The notes under the pieces are model-generated. The model made no database searches, was not told the origin of the DNA, and saw only the letters and a program-made list of their open reading frames with translations. A stretch of DNA of 61,921 nt from Nocardia sp. (lineage in GTDB: Bacteria; Actinomycetota; Actinomycetes; Mycobacteriales; Mycobacteriaceae): positions 1-61,921 of the forward strand of contig NZ_JAODNK010000179.1 in the NCBI RefSeq assembly GCF_025465275.1. Reading direction: 5' to 3'. Below, piece after piece: positions 30,962 through 39,272 of this stretch. The translations under genes and the position numbers were made by a program. Each line of letters opens with the position of its first letter. Positions within the stretch are counted from its first letter, which is position 1.

Positions 30962-31279
30962 GTGCCCCGGTTCACCTTCTACGGACAAGACGACGACATC
31001 GCATTCGTCGAAACCACAGACGACTTCAACTGCCTCACAGAGACTTACGACGCCTACAACGGCGCACAGTTCCACATCGTCTCCACCGCTGGACAACTCC
31101 GCATCTGCATCGGAGACGACGACGACACCGGCTGCTGGAACATCGCACTCGGCCCCGTCAACGGAGCCAACCCAGTACCCGCCTGGCCGATCACACTCGG
31201 TGCAGCGAACGGGGAGCTCTCCGCCACTCTGACCGTCGAAGCCCCCGCCGACGCCCGACTCATCGAGGTGACCGCCTGA
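30962..31279 (+). CDS. Hypothetical beta-rich protein
   Basis: About 105 residues if GTG 30962 (VPRFTFYGQDDDIAFVETTDDF) is used; ATG 30893 would add 23 low-complexity residues. Acidic, beta-rich, with LRICIGDDDDTGCWNIALGP. No family recognised. The stop overlaps the next ATG as TGATG. Confidence 0.5.
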   Translation: MPRFTFYGQDDDIAFVETTDDFNCLTETYDAYNGAQFHIVSTAGQLRICIGDDDDTGCWNIALGPVNGANPVPAWPITLGAANGELSATLTVEAPADARLIEVTA

Positions 31280-31599
31280 TGCCCGCCGTAACGCTCAAGA
31301 CCAAACCGGTCCGCATCAAGGCCGTCCAGTACACCGGGGATAACCTTCACGACATCAACGCAGAAATGCTGGGCCGCAGGGCATACGGCAACACTGCGTG
31401 CACTCGCGCCTACCCAGGCGATCAGGCGTACCCCGCCATCTACCACGACTCGAGTGTGACTGCCGAAGTGTGGAATTCCGTTCACGCACAGTGGCTTCCG
31501 CTCAAGGTCGGAGACTGGGTGCTCCAAGGAACATCGGGTGAGTTCTCGCCCGCCCCGGCAGACGCCGTCGCCGCCACGTACGACGTCATCGCCGACTAA
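31279..31599 (+). CDS. Hypothetical early protein
   Basis: 106 residues from ATG 31279. It begins KTKPVRIKAVQYTGDN and ends KVGDWVLQGTSGEFSPAPADAVAATYDVIAD, a pattern shared by many small phage proteins (a beta-rich module with a V-x-A-x-x-Y start and GDW-V). Function unknown. Confidence 0.55.
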   Translation: MPAVTLKTKPVRIKAVQYTGDNLHDINAEMLGRRAYGNTACTRAYPGDQAYPAIYHDSSVTAEVWNSVHAQWLPLKVGDWVLQGTSGEFSPAPADAVAATYDVIAD

Positions 31600-31656
31600 C
31601 TGAGGTCCCGCCAGACCGCACCCGAAAGAACCACCAACCCGAGGAGACGTCTGCCC

Positions 31657-32067
31657 GTGTCCGACCTTGTCGACGACACCATCGAAAACGTCCTGGAAGC
31701 AATCGCCGAAGTGGTCGCCGACCTCAGCCCGTATGGGCAAGGCCGCCTGCTGGCGCTGTCTCGCGCCCTCGACGCACTTACCAACTGCGCCAAGGAAATC
31801 GAGTTCTTCGACGAGCCGAAAACTGGATTCAGTGCCGGATTCAGTCTCGCCGCTCAGGACCGTTCGGCCGTCATTGCCGCGCACCCTGCGTTCCCTGCCT
31901 CATGGCTCGACGCGCGCCGCAACAACACCGTGCTGAAGTCCGAACCGTTCGACACGATCTGGCACAAGGTCGACGACTGGTGGTACACCACCGGATCGGA
32001 GGTCGCGCTCGACAGTCTCGATCTCGCGGCACAGGGTCCGTTCGCCGTTCTGGCCGAACCCAAGTAG
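31657..32067 (+). CDS. Hypothetical early protein
   Basis: 136 residues from GTG 31657 after a degenerate GAAAGAACCACC leader. The N-terminal helical half (DDTIENVLEAIAEVVADLSPYGQGRLLALSRALDAL) is followed by a Trp-rich region (HKVDDWWYTTGSEVALDSLDL). No motif recognised. Confidence 0.5.
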   Translation: MSDLVDDTIENVLEAIAEVVADLSPYGQGRLLALSRALDALTNCAKEIEFFDEPKTGFSAGFSLAAQDRSAVIAAHPAFPASWLDARRNNTVLKSEPFDTIWHKVDDWWYTTGSEVALDSLDLAAQGPFAVLAEPK

Positions 32068-32074
32068 GCCGGAC

Positions 32075-32311
32075 ATGAGCCTCCTTGCTGAGCTGGCCGC
32101 CGACGTCGACACCGCCAAGGGTTCGTGTGTCTCTGGCCGCTGGTTCGACTCCCTGCCCGCCGCCGACCGCGCCGACGCGCTCACGTGGCTGGCAGAGGGC
32201 CGTCCCAAGTCCGCGCTGCTGCGCGTCGCCCGGAACCACGGCTACACCGGCAGCCCCTCGATGTTCTACTCCCACACCCTCGGCAACTGCCCTTGCCCCC
32301 GAAAGGACTGA
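32075..32311 (+). CDS. Small hypothetical protein
   Basis: 78 residues from ATG 32075. Helical with DTAKGSCVSGRWFDSLPAADRADALTWL and a late NHGYTGSPSMFYSH segment. It resembles a small DNA-binding-type protein that often accompanies the metallophosphoesterase gene in actinophages (inference from arrangement). Confidence 0.52.
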   Translation: MSLLAELAADVDTAKGSCVSGRWFDSLPAADRADALTWLAEGRPKSALLRVARNHGYTGSPSMFYSHTLGNCPCPRKD

Positions 32312-32316
32312 GCCGC

Positions 32317-33453
32317 ATGGGAATCGCCGCCGAACTCGCTGCCCAGCCCTCCGCCAAAGAGCAGCAGTACAAGCCGCGCATCGAGTTCGACGGCCGCACC
32401 GGCTTCATCGACTCCGACCTGCACTCCGCAGCGGAGACGGTCGCGTTCGATGAACTGCTGGAGAAGCACGGCCTGGCCGGACAAGGTGTGCGACTCGATC
32501 CCGATCGGCCCGTACGGATCTCACGCTGGCAGAACTTCGCGGGCGAATGGCTCCAGGCCGATCGCTTCTACGTCGTGGCCGAGCGGCCGGGCGGAGTCAC
32601 CGCGGATCGGCTGATTGCGCAGATGATCGACCATCCACCAGCCCGCCGGCCTGCCCTCGCTGGCCCTGCGGTGTTCAACTTCCAAGCCTCTGATTTGCAG
32701 ATCGGCAAGTCGGACAACGGTGGAACCGACGGCATCGTCACCCGCTATCTCGGGTCGCTGGAACGGGCGGTTGAGAAGTACCGGGTGCTGCGCCGCTTCA
32801 ACACTGTTGGCCCTGTGCACCTGATGTTTCCGGGCGACTGCGTCGAGGGCAACCAGTCGCAGAACGGCCGGAACTGGTGGCGTACCGATCTCACGCTGAC
32901 GGATCAGATCGCCGTGTTCGAGCAGCTGCTGTACACCACGATCGAGGCGTTCTCCGATGACACCGAACAGGTGCTCGTGGATGTGGTGAACGGGAATCAT
33001 GACGAGGCGCAGAGATTCCAGACCACGCGCCCCGGCGACGGATGGGCCACCCATGCCGCGAACAGTGTGAGCAAGGGTCTGGCCCGGAACCCGGATGCAT
33101 TCGGGCACATCCAGATTCGAACCCCCGACCCGGAGCGCGGGTACATGACCGTCGAAGCGGGTGACACCGTCTTCACGATCGCGCACGGGCACCAATGGCG
33201 GCGCGGCAAGGCCATGGATTGGTGGGCCGCCCAGACGTTCCACGGTCAAAACCCTGGCGCCGCTGACGTTCTCGTGCACGGGCATTACCACACGTGGGAG
33301 CTGGAGACGACCGACAAACGGGCGCGCATCCAGTCCTCAACGCTGGACGGTGGCTCGAACTACTACCGCGAGATGCACGGCGCGGAAGCCCGACGAGGCG
33401 CACTCGTCTACCTCACACGAGCGGGCGACGTGACCGATCTCTCGCTTGTGTGA
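32317..33453 (+). CDS. Calcineurin-like metallophosphoesterase
   Basis: 378 residues from ATG 32317 after GAAAGGACTGAGCCGC. Metallophosphoesterase motifs in order: ASDLQIGK (Asp; Gln replaces the usual His of DxH), PGDCVEGN (GD-x-x-(E/D)), NGNHDEAQ (GNHD), AHGHQWRRGK and VHGHYHTWE (GHxH). The first motif variant (DLQ) occurs in phage members of the family. Phosphodiesterase or nuclease activity is expected; the substrate is unknown. Many actinophages encode it next to replication and repair genes. Confidence 0.85.
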   Translation: MGIAAELAAQPSAKEQQYKPRIEFDGRTGFIDSDLHSAAETVAFDELLEKHGLAGQGVRLDPDRPVRISRWQNFAGEWLQADRFYVVAERPGGVTADRLIAQMIDHPPARRPALAGPAVFNFQASDLQIGKSDNGGTDGIVTRYLGSLERAVEKYRVLRRFNTVGPVHLMFPGDCVEGNQSQNGRNWWRTDLTLTDQIAVFEQLLYTTIEAFSDDTEQVLVDVVNGNHDEAQRFQTTRPGDGWATHAANSVSKGLARNPDAFGHIQIRTPDPERGYMTVEAGDTVFTIAHGHQWRRGKAMDWWAAQTFHGQNPGAADVLVHGHYHTWELETTDKRARIQSSTLDGGSNYYREMHGAEARRGALVYLTRAGDVTDLSLV

Positions 33454-33540
33454 GAGTGGTTGGTAAGCCATGGAATCATCAAGCAGTGCGCCCAGAATCT
33501 GTGGTGGCCAGGAACATCAAGTGACCGTATCGTTCATGCA

Positions 33541-33864
33541 ATGTCATGGCAGTACGCCCTTTGGGGGCTGACAGGGGCTGGTTCAAACTGCGGAGTCATC
33601 TTCCTGGAGGCTAGCCGTCGAGCCAAGGGGTGGCCATGGCAACGACCTCGGGGACCAGGCGGGGGCGTCTACGCGGTGTCGATTCTTATTCACCTCGGAG
33701 TGGCCACAGCGACCACCGCGGCCCTGGCCACGACCCTGATTGTCTCGAACGCGCTCATCGCCTTTGGCGTCGGCGCGGGTGCGCCAGTCATCGTGAAGAA
33801 GCTCGCCCAATACGCCGAGTCTCTTCTGCCCGGTGAAGACAATGTGAGCACGAAGGGAAAGTAA
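33541..33864 (+). CDS. Small membrane protein of accessory trio
   Basis: 107 residues from ATG 33541 (no clear ribosome site; the frame opens at 33460). The N-terminal part is Trp-rich (WQYALWGLTGAGSNCGVIFLEASRR). Two hydrophobic segments follow (VYAVSILIHLGVATATTAALATTLIV and ALIAFGVGAGAPVIVKKLA). The stop overlaps the P-loop/TPR gene (TAATG), so the two are coupled. Composition shifts to lower GC here, suggesting recent acquisition. Confidence 0.6.
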   Translation: MSWQYALWGLTGAGSNCGVIFLEASRRAKGWPWQRPRGPGGGVYAVSILIHLGVATATTAALATTLIVSNALIAFGVGAGAPVIVKKLAQYAESLLPGEDNVSTKGK

Positions 33865-34613
33865 TGCGCTCAAACACTTTCCATCGCAATTTGCTGTCGG
33901 CTTTGGCCGGATCCACGCCTTCGTTCACTATCGCGTCAGCGAAGGAATACGAGGGTACTGGGAGACGCCTACTCTCTGCGCTTGCCGGAAGCTCTCGCGC
34001 TTTCCAGTCTGGGGCGTCAGACGAATACCGCCTGACATTAAGGCTTCCGGACGGCACCGAAGGACAGATAGTTTTTTGGGGGCCACCCGGGAGAGGCAAG
34101 TCCCCGTTAATTACTCGGCTGGTCAACGAAGCTATTGCTGAGGGCAAAACGGTCCTCGTCACGTCGGCCACAGGTCAACCTATTTCCGTGATCACCAACC
34201 CGGATGCCCCCATGGAGGCTAACTCTGTTGCAGCAGTTGACTTTGGGTCTGAATTGACTGAGCAGGCAGCTGTATCGACCCTAGACGGTAGGAATATTTC
34301 GGAGGCTGCCGATGCCTTACCGCAACTTGCAGCGTCACTAGATCTCCTGGCCGGATTTCTCGGAAAGGCTGGGCATTGGCATGATGCGCATGCCGCCGCC
34401 GAGGAGGCAGTGGGAATCTATCGTCGGATCACGGCCGTCGAACCAGCTGGATTCCGTGCGGAACTGGCCAGGAGCATTGGGAACCTTGCTGTTGCCCTGG
34501 GTGAGATCGGACGAGTTGACGAGGCCATAGATCTGGCGCAGGAGTCGGTGACGCTTTCCCGTCGGCTGGCTGGGCGAGAGCAATCTCAGGAAGCTCAGCC
34601 TCAGAAATCGTAG
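33864..34613 (+). CDS. P-loop plus TPR protein, possibly truncated STAND/NLR-like
   Basis: 249 residues from ATG 33864 with AAGGGAAAG upstream. The N-terminus holds two copies of LLSALAGS, then a Walker A FWGPPGRGKSPLITRL at about residue 70. No Walker B or sensor is seen. The chain passes quickly to TPR-like repeats (HWHDAHAAAEEAVGIYRRITAVEPAGFRAELARSIGNLAVALGEIGRVDEAIDLAQESVTLSRRLAG) of the kind found in actinobacterial NB-ARC/TPR proteins. It looks like a deletion product in which an NTPase core has been lost, or a minimal form. Coupled to a membrane protein gene. A defence origin is possible, not shown. Confidence 0.55.
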   Translation: MRSNTFHRNLLSALAGSTPSFTIASAKEYEGTGRRLLSALAGSSRAFQSGASDEYRLTLRLPDGTEGQIVFWGPPGRGKSPLITRLVNEAIAEGKTVLVTSATGQPISVITNPDAPMEANSVAAVDFGSELTEQAAVSTLDGRNISEAADALPQLAASLDLLAGFLGKAGHWHDAHAAAEEAVGIYRRITAVEPAGFRAELARSIGNLAVALGEIGRVDEAIDLAQESVTLSRRLAGREQSQEAQPQKS

Positions 34614-34668
34614 TCGCTGCGCGCGGGCGTTCCTCGCCTCGATGCTGCCCATGAGCCAAGATGGACTT

Positions 34669-35328
34669 ATGCACATTGACTCGATCTTTATCGAGACCAT
34701 CGAAGATCTCCGGAGGCGTAGCGACCTCCGTGCATCTGAATACGACATGGTTCAGGCTTCCGGGTTGATTCGCCGACTACTAATTGATCAGCCTCAGCTA
34801 TGGACTGAAGTAAATCGAACCTTTAAGACCAAGCCAGTACTGCATTGGATTGGGATGTGCTTCCTAACCGAAGAGACGGTTGAGTCCCAAGTAGCCGTCG
34901 CTGGGCTAATGCTCGATCCGGTGATCGCGGAGGCGATGATCGCAGTAAATTACAGCCCGGACAAGCGGGACTTCATGACCAAATTTATGGGGTTTCAGCA
35001 TGTAGAGGGAAACATTCAGAGGTTTCTTTCTCATAAAGTTCTAATCCGCATGAGCGGCGGTGATCCTAGTATTCCTCAAGAATCTGCATCTGTTTTGGAC
35101 CTCATAAAGCACTACGCGAACTGTGAAGGTGGGGTGCACTATGACCCAGTTGGACGAAGCGCAAACGACCTTATCCTCGAAATTAAGGAGGCTGCAGACC
35201 AAAATCTTCGTCTTACGATTGTTGCCTGTAGTCGGATAATTCTGCGCGCACTGGAGCCGATGGCCGCCGCGACTATGCTCAAGGCTGCGCGCTGGCCCGC
35301 TGGGTTGAACTTCGGTACCGCCCAGTAG
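34669..35328 (+). CDS. Uncharacterised protein of accessory trio
   Basis: 219 residues from ATG 34669 (ATG 34642 and 34651 are also in frame). It starts with an amphipathic region SIFIETIEDLRRRSDLRASEYDMVQASGLIRRLLIDQPQLWTEVNR and later has SVLDLIKHYANCEGGVHYDP. I recognise this pair (SGLLRKLL near the start and I-x-N-x-GGVH later) as an uncharacterised family scattered in bacterial accessory regions. Base composition is less GC-rich than its neighbours. Not clearly coupled to the upstream P-loop gene. Confidence 0.55.
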   Translation: MHIDSIFIETIEDLRRRSDLRASEYDMVQASGLIRRLLIDQPQLWTEVNRTFKTKPVLHWIGMCFLTEETVESQVAVAGLMLDPVIAEAMIAVNYSPDKRDFMTKFMGFQHVEGNIQRFLSHKVLIRMSGGDPSIPQESASVLDLIKHYANCEGGVHYDPVGRSANDLILEIKEAADQNLRLTIVACSRIILRALEPMAAATMLKAARWPAGLNFGTAQ

Positions 35329-35475
35329 GCGGCCCGATGGCCCGAATCGGCCCCTCTGCCGCTCGGAGGGGTGGGCTTCGACCTCCGTGCCGTGCGCGTG
35401 TTGCGCGCGGGTCAAAGAACCTCGCCTGACGTCGACGTAGCTCGCGGGCCTGGAGGTGCCGCAACACATTCGCGT

Positions 35476-35514
35476 GCGCAGTGAGATTGCGTAGTGTGTG
35501 CGCAGTAGTTGAAG
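35476..35514 (+). promoter_or_regulatory. Operator-like repeats with weak promoter
   Basis: GCGCAG at 35476, GCGTAG at 35489 and GCGCAG at 35500, then TTGAAG at 35509-35514. The arrangement mirrors promoters A and B, but no good -10 element lies 17 bp on. It may be a weak promoter or a repressor site that blocks read-through. Confidence 0.5.
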
Positions 35515-35522
35515 ATCGGGGC

Positions 35523-36128
35523 ATGACGGGCGCGAGGGGACAGCAGGCACCATGCCACCTCGACCCTCGATTTCTCCAGCCTGGCGACGACCTCGACTGG
35601 CACCTGTATCCCGAGACCGTCGAGGCTGTCGCAACGTGTGAGACATCATGTCCCATAAGCAGGTTCGTTGGATGTGCACGTAACGCACTCGGGGCCGGAC
35701 AGCTTGCCACCGAACCCGATATCACCCTCCCCGCAGACGGTGTCATCGCTGCCGGAATCGTGTGCCGAGGCGACAACAACACCGCCCTCGCACTGCGCGA
35801 AGTGATCAACCGGTACGGCCGCCCCGAAGACCGCATTCCTGTCTGTCCCGGATGCGAACGCCGCCTCATCCCCGCCGGGCAACCGTTGGGAGTCAACGAA
35901 GCCCGCCTCGCCGCCCGAGGCTTGTGCAAAGGCTGCTACTCCGCCACCGGCCGATCCGGACAACTCGCCAAGGTCTACCAGCTGCGCCCGTCCCACTGCG
36001 CCGACTGCACCCGACCCCTCGTCGGTCGAGGCGACCCGATCCCAGAAGGCCACGCCCGCTACCACTCCGACGGCCGGTGCCTCGGCTGCCAATCCAAGCA
36101 TCGCCGCGCAACCAGGAAGGCAGCATGA
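35523..36128 (+). CDS. WhiB-like protein with extra C-terminal zinc fingers
   Basis: 201 residues from ATG 35523. The N-terminal about 75 residues resemble the WhiB fold (C-HLDP..., LYPETVEAVATCETSCPISRFVGCARNAL). The Cys spacing CETSC then C after seven residues departs from the usual C-x2-C-x5-C. The C-terminal half contains four CxxC pairs (CPGC, CKGC, CADC, CLGC), probably two zinc fingers. WhiB proteins bind an iron-sulphur cluster and partner sigma factor; phage versions can repress host whiB genes. The unusual spacing makes cluster binding uncertain. Confidence 0.6.
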   Translation: MTGARGQQAPCHLDPRFLQPGDDLDWHLYPETVEAVATCETSCPISRFVGCARNALGAGQLATEPDITLPADGVIAAGIVCRGDNNTALALREVINRYGRPEDRIPVCPGCERRLIPAGQPLGVNEARLAARGLCKGCYSATGRSGQLAKVYQLRPSHCADCTRPLVGRGDPIPEGHARYHSDGRCLGCQSKHRRATRKAA

Positions 36129-36325
36129 CCAAACGATTCGGTGCGCTCAACAGCTACGACGTCGGCAAGGCCCTCGTCTACCGCGACCGGGGCCGCACCT
36201 ACCGCGTGAGAATCGCTGGCGTCGAACGCAAGTCGAGCTACGTCGTCGCCTACGTCACGACCGGCTACTCCGGCGAACGCCCGCTCACTCTGCCGCCGGA
36301 CACAGAAGTGACCGTCGAACTCTGA
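36125..36325 (+). CDS. Small beta-rich hypothetical protein
   Basis: 66 residues, ATG 36125 overlapping the previous stop (ATGA). Basic and beta-rich (ALVYRDRGRTYRVRIAGVERKSSYVVAYV). No family recognised. Confidence 0.52.
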   Translation: MTKRFGALNSYDVGKALVYRDRGRTYRVRIAGVERKSSYVVAYVTTGYSGERPLTLPPDTEVTVEL

Positions 36326-36366
36326 CTGCCCGTCGACCGCCATCGACACCCGCGAGGAACCACCCG

Positions 36367-36834
36367 ATGAATAACACCGCCCTCTTGCCGCTGCCCTACA
36401 CCCGGCCGCCGCTGTCGATGAACGACTCCGGCGCATCACGCGGAGCAGCGTTCGCGAAAGCCCGTGCCCGCAAACAGATCCGCGAAGACATCTGCCGTCT
36501 CGCCACTATCGCGTGGCTGCCCAGGGGCGTCGACCACGTCACCGTGCAGCTGCACTACCGGCCCCGAGACAACAGGGTCCGCGACACCGACAACCTGTGG
36601 GCCACACTCAAACCCGCCTGCGACGCCCTCACCGTCGGTAAGCCCGCCAGCATCTCGCGCCGCACCAAACGGCCCGTACCCGCCCAGATCGGATACGGCA
36701 TGGTGCAGGACGATTCGCCGCGCTGGATGGCCAAGCCGGAGCCGATCATCCACGAAGCCGTGAAGGGCGAGCCCGGCGCGCTGTGGCTCGAACTGAGCTG
36801 GCGCTACCCGGCCGAACTGGCGGGTGTCTCGTGA
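36367..36834 (+). CDS. RusA-like Holliday-junction resolvase
   Basis: 155 residues from ATG 36367 after CGAGGAACCACCCG. RusA signature: LHYRPRDNRVRDTDNLWATLKPACDALT with the metal-binding Asp pair, and GMVQDDSPRW carrying further acidic residues. N-terminal KARARKQIREDI supports the fold. It cuts branched recombination intermediates made by the YqaJ/Sak4 system before packaging. Confidence 0.85.
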   Translation: MNNTALLPLPYTRPPLSMNDSGASRGAAFAKARARKQIREDICRLATIAWLPRGVDHVTVQLHYRPRDNRVRDTDNLWATLKPACDALTVGKPASISRRTKRPVPAQIGYGMVQDDSPRWMAKPEPIIHEAVKGEPGALWLELSWRYPAELAGVS

Positions 36835-37007
36835 TTCGCATCGCCCTGCACCTGCCGTTCGGCATCGCCCTGCACCTGCAAGTCCACCGCGGCTTCGACC
36901 CCGCCGACATCGTCGTCGCCGCATGGTCCGACGCCTGGCGCGAGCCGCCATACGACGACGAAGAAGCTCCCGACGCCGACGGCGACGGCGACGGCGACTG
37001 CCCGTAA
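36831..37007 (+). CDS. Small hypothetical protein
   Basis: 58 residues from GTG 36831, overlapping the RusA stop as GTGA. Hydrophobic-His-rich start (IALHLPFGIALHLQVH) and very acidic Asp-rich tail. Function unknown. Confidence 0.48.
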   Translation: MIRIALHLPFGIALHLQVHRGFDPADIVVAAWSDAWREPPYDDEEAPDADGDGDGDCP

Positions 37008-37033
37008 CCCCCTGACACCGAAGGAGATCCGCC

Positions 37034-37618
37034 GTGCCCCCGCAGATGGTCGGAGTGACCAAGGAGATGCTGCGCGCCAAGCTGGAGGAAGCGCTCACCC
37101 GCTTCGACGGCGAGGAGTTGCCGATCGACCCGAGCGCCGCTGCTGCTGGCGCGAACCCGCTCATGCCGACCGAGGCTGAGCGCACCGCCGCCGCCAATGG
37201 CAAGCCGGTCGAATTCGCCACCAGCGGACCGATTCCTGGCGCCGCTGTCGCCGAGCCCGAGCAGGACGACTTCGAGGAACTGGACGAGTACGCCTCCGAT
37301 TGGGCGGCCCGCGCGAAGTTCTCGACCCCCGCCGCCCCCGCTCCAACTCCGGCCCCGACCGCGACCGCGCCGACTGTCCTGCACGAGGCCGCCGCCATCA
37401 TCGACGGCGACCGCATGGACACCTACGGCAACCCCGCCGAATCGTTCGAGCGGATCGCCGGCCTGTGGTCCGCATACCTGGGCCACCCCGTCTACGCCCG
37501 CGACGTCGCCAATCTCATGGTGCTGCTGAAGGTCTCGCGCTCCAAGCGCGCCTTCCATCGCGACGATTACACCGACATCTGCGGCTATGCCGCTCTGGCC
37601 GAACGGATCTCCGAATGA
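37034..37618 (+). CDS. DUF6378-like protein
   Basis: 194 residues from GTG 37034 with AAGGAG 8 bases upstream. The first 115 residues are a Pro/Ala-rich linker region. The last 75 residues (LHEAAAIIDGDRMDTYGNPAESFERIAGLWSAYLG--V-ARDVANLMVLLKVSRSKRAFHRDDYTDICGYA) match the small helical DUF6378 module widespread in phages. The Asp/Arg/Tyr conservation suggests a MazG-like or nucleotide-related role, not established. The stop overlaps the ParB-like gene. Confidence 0.72.
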   Translation: MPPQMVGVTKEMLRAKLEEALTRFDGEELPIDPSAAAAGANPLMPTEAERTAAANGKPVEFATSGPIPGAAVAEPEQDDFEELDEYASDWAARAKFSTPAAPAPTPAPTATAPTVLHEAAAIIDGDRMDTYGNPAESFERIAGLWSAYLGHPVYARDVANLMVLLKVSRSKRAFHRDDYTDICGYAALAERISE

Positions 37619-38193
37619 CCCTCGTCGCCATCTCCAAGCTGACCCCGTTCCCCGGCAACCCGCGCCGGGGCGACGTCGAGGGCATCGCCGCGAGCCTCAA
37701 GGCCAACGGACAGTTCCGTCCGATCGTCGTGCAGAAGTCCACCGGCCACGTGCTCGCGGGCAACCACACCATGCAGGCGGCAATCTCGTTGGGCTGGGAC
37801 AAGATCGACGTGCACTGGGTCATCTGTGACGACGACAGCGCGAAGAAGATCGTGCTGGCAGACAACCGCCTCGCCGACAAAGGTCACTATGACGTCGACG
37901 ACCTGACGAACCTGCTGCAGGATGTCAGCGACCTCGACGGCACCGGCTACACCGATGACGAGCTGAACGCCCTGCTCGACGATATCGAGCCGGAGGACGT
38001 CGACCTCCCGGACGACAAGCCCAGCCTCGGCGAATCGGTGATCTCCTACAACCTGATCTTCGACGACGAGCAGCAGCAAGACGTCTGGTTCGGGTTCACG
38101 AAGTGGCTCAAGCGCACCTACAGCGACAAGGACACCGTCGCCGAGCGGCTGACCGAGTACCTGGCAGCCACGGCCGGGGACAGGGCCGCCTGA
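37615..38193 (+). CDS. ParB-like nuclease-domain protein
   Basis: 192 residues from ATG 37615 (ATGA overlap). The N-terminal ParB/sulfiredoxin-like domain is clear: ISKLTPFPGNPRRGDVEGIAASLKANGQFRPIVVQKSTGHVLAGNHTMQAAISLGWDKIDVHWV. The C-terminal acidic half is specific to phage versions. Next to a PAPS-reductase-like gene (TGATG overlap) and a second ParB-like gene it forms an Ibr-like group. Function is unproven; DNA modification, nucleotide chemistry or regulation are possible. Confidence 0.8.
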   Translation: MTLVAISKLTPFPGNPRRGDVEGIAASLKANGQFRPIVVQKSTGHVLAGNHTMQAAISLGWDKIDVHWVICDDDSAKKIVLADNRLADKGHYDVDDLTNLLQDVSDLDGTGYTDDELNALLDDIEPEDVDLPDDKPSLGESVISYNLIFDDEQQQDVWFGFTKWLKRTYSDKDTVAERLTEYLAATAGDRAA

Positions 38194-39272
38194 TGGCGCG
38201 GGTCAAAGGCTTCATCGACGCCAACGTGTACGAGGAAGCCAAGACACGGATGCACCGCGTCTACGACCTGTTCGACACGGTCATGGTCGCGTTCTCCGGC
38301 GGTAAGGACTCCCTCGCCGCCCTGCACCTGGTGCGCGAAGTAGCCCTGGAGCGCGGCGACACCCGGCCCATCAAAGTCGTGTTCCGCGACGAGGAACTGA
38401 TCCCCGATCAGGTCGTCGACTTCGTCAACAAGTACCGGCAGCTCGATTGGATCGACCTGCGCTGGTACTGCGTGCCGCTGGAGTCGACGAAGTACATCCT
38501 CGGCCAGTCCACCCGCTACATCCAATGGGACCCCGCCCGCGAGCACATGCGACCAATCCCGGAGTGGGCGCTCACACCCGAGAAGCTCGGCCTGCCCGCT
38601 GATCTGGTGCTGGACCAGTACACCGCCGACACCGTCGTCTCACGCGGGGAACGAGGCAAGGTCGCCATCGTGACCGGGGTGCGAGCCGCGGAGTCCATCA
38701 TGCGTTTCAACGCGCTCAAAGCGAAGCTGCACGACAACTACATCAACGCCAGCAAAGACCCGCGCGTGATGACCGTGAAGCCGTTGTTCGACTGGCAAGA
38801 GAACGACATCTTCCGGTACTTCTACGACAAGAGCATCCTGTACTGCCCGATCTACGACTCGCAGGTCCTTTCCGGTACGCCGCTACGGGTTTCGACGCCG
38901 CTGCACGCGGAATCGGCGAAGACATTCGGCCGGCTGCGGGCCTACGCGCCGACCTTCTACGAGCAGGTGATCTCGCTCGTACCGGAAATGGCTGTGCAGG
39001 AACGCTATTACGCAGAGCTGGACCGCGACGCGCTCATGCAGCGGTACGGGCAGTCACTCGACGGCGTGCAGGCGTACGTCGAGGAGACGATCACCGACGA
39101 GGCGCAGCAGAAGAAGGCGCTCACCGTGCTCCGGCGGATGCGCGTCACCGCTGCCCGCAACCCGGCCGCCTACCCGCCCGACCACATCCTCAAGCAATTC
39201 ATGGCCGGTGCCTACAAGCGCACCATCACCCCGATGACCAAGGCCGATCAGAAGAAACGAGCCGCCAAGTGA
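38193..39272 (+). CDS. PAPS-reductase-like PP-loop protein (IbrA-like)
   Basis: 359 residues from ATG 38193. The PP-loop nucleotide-binding motif SGGKDSLAALHLV is at about residue 35. It continues with VFRDEELIPDQVVDFV, a GQSTRYIQWDP segment, a G-x-RAAES motif and W-x-x-x-DIFRYF as in IbrA and DndC-type PAPS-reductase relatives. The adenylylation chemistry could serve sulphur transfer to DNA or another substrate. The flanking ParB-like genes match the IbrA/IbrB arrangement known from Escherichia phage-like elements. It lacks a C-terminal iron-sulphur Cys set like that of DndC. Confidence 0.82.
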   Translation: MARVKGFIDANVYEEAKTRMHRVYDLFDTVMVAFSGGKDSLAALHLVREVALERGDTRPIKVVFRDEELIPDQVVDFVNKYRQLDWIDLRWYCVPLESTKYILGQSTRYIQWDPAREHMRPIPEWALTPEKLGLPADLVLDQYTADTVVSRGERGKVAIVTGVRAAESIMRFNALKAKLHDNYINASKDPRVMTVKPLFDWQENDIFRYFYDKSILYCPIYDSQVLSGTPLRVSTPLHAESAKTFGRLRAYAPTFYEQVISLVPEMAVQERYYAELDRDALMQRYGQSLDGVQAYVEETITDEAQQKKALTVLRRMRVTAARNPAAYPPDHILKQFMAGAYKRTITPMTKADQKKRAAK

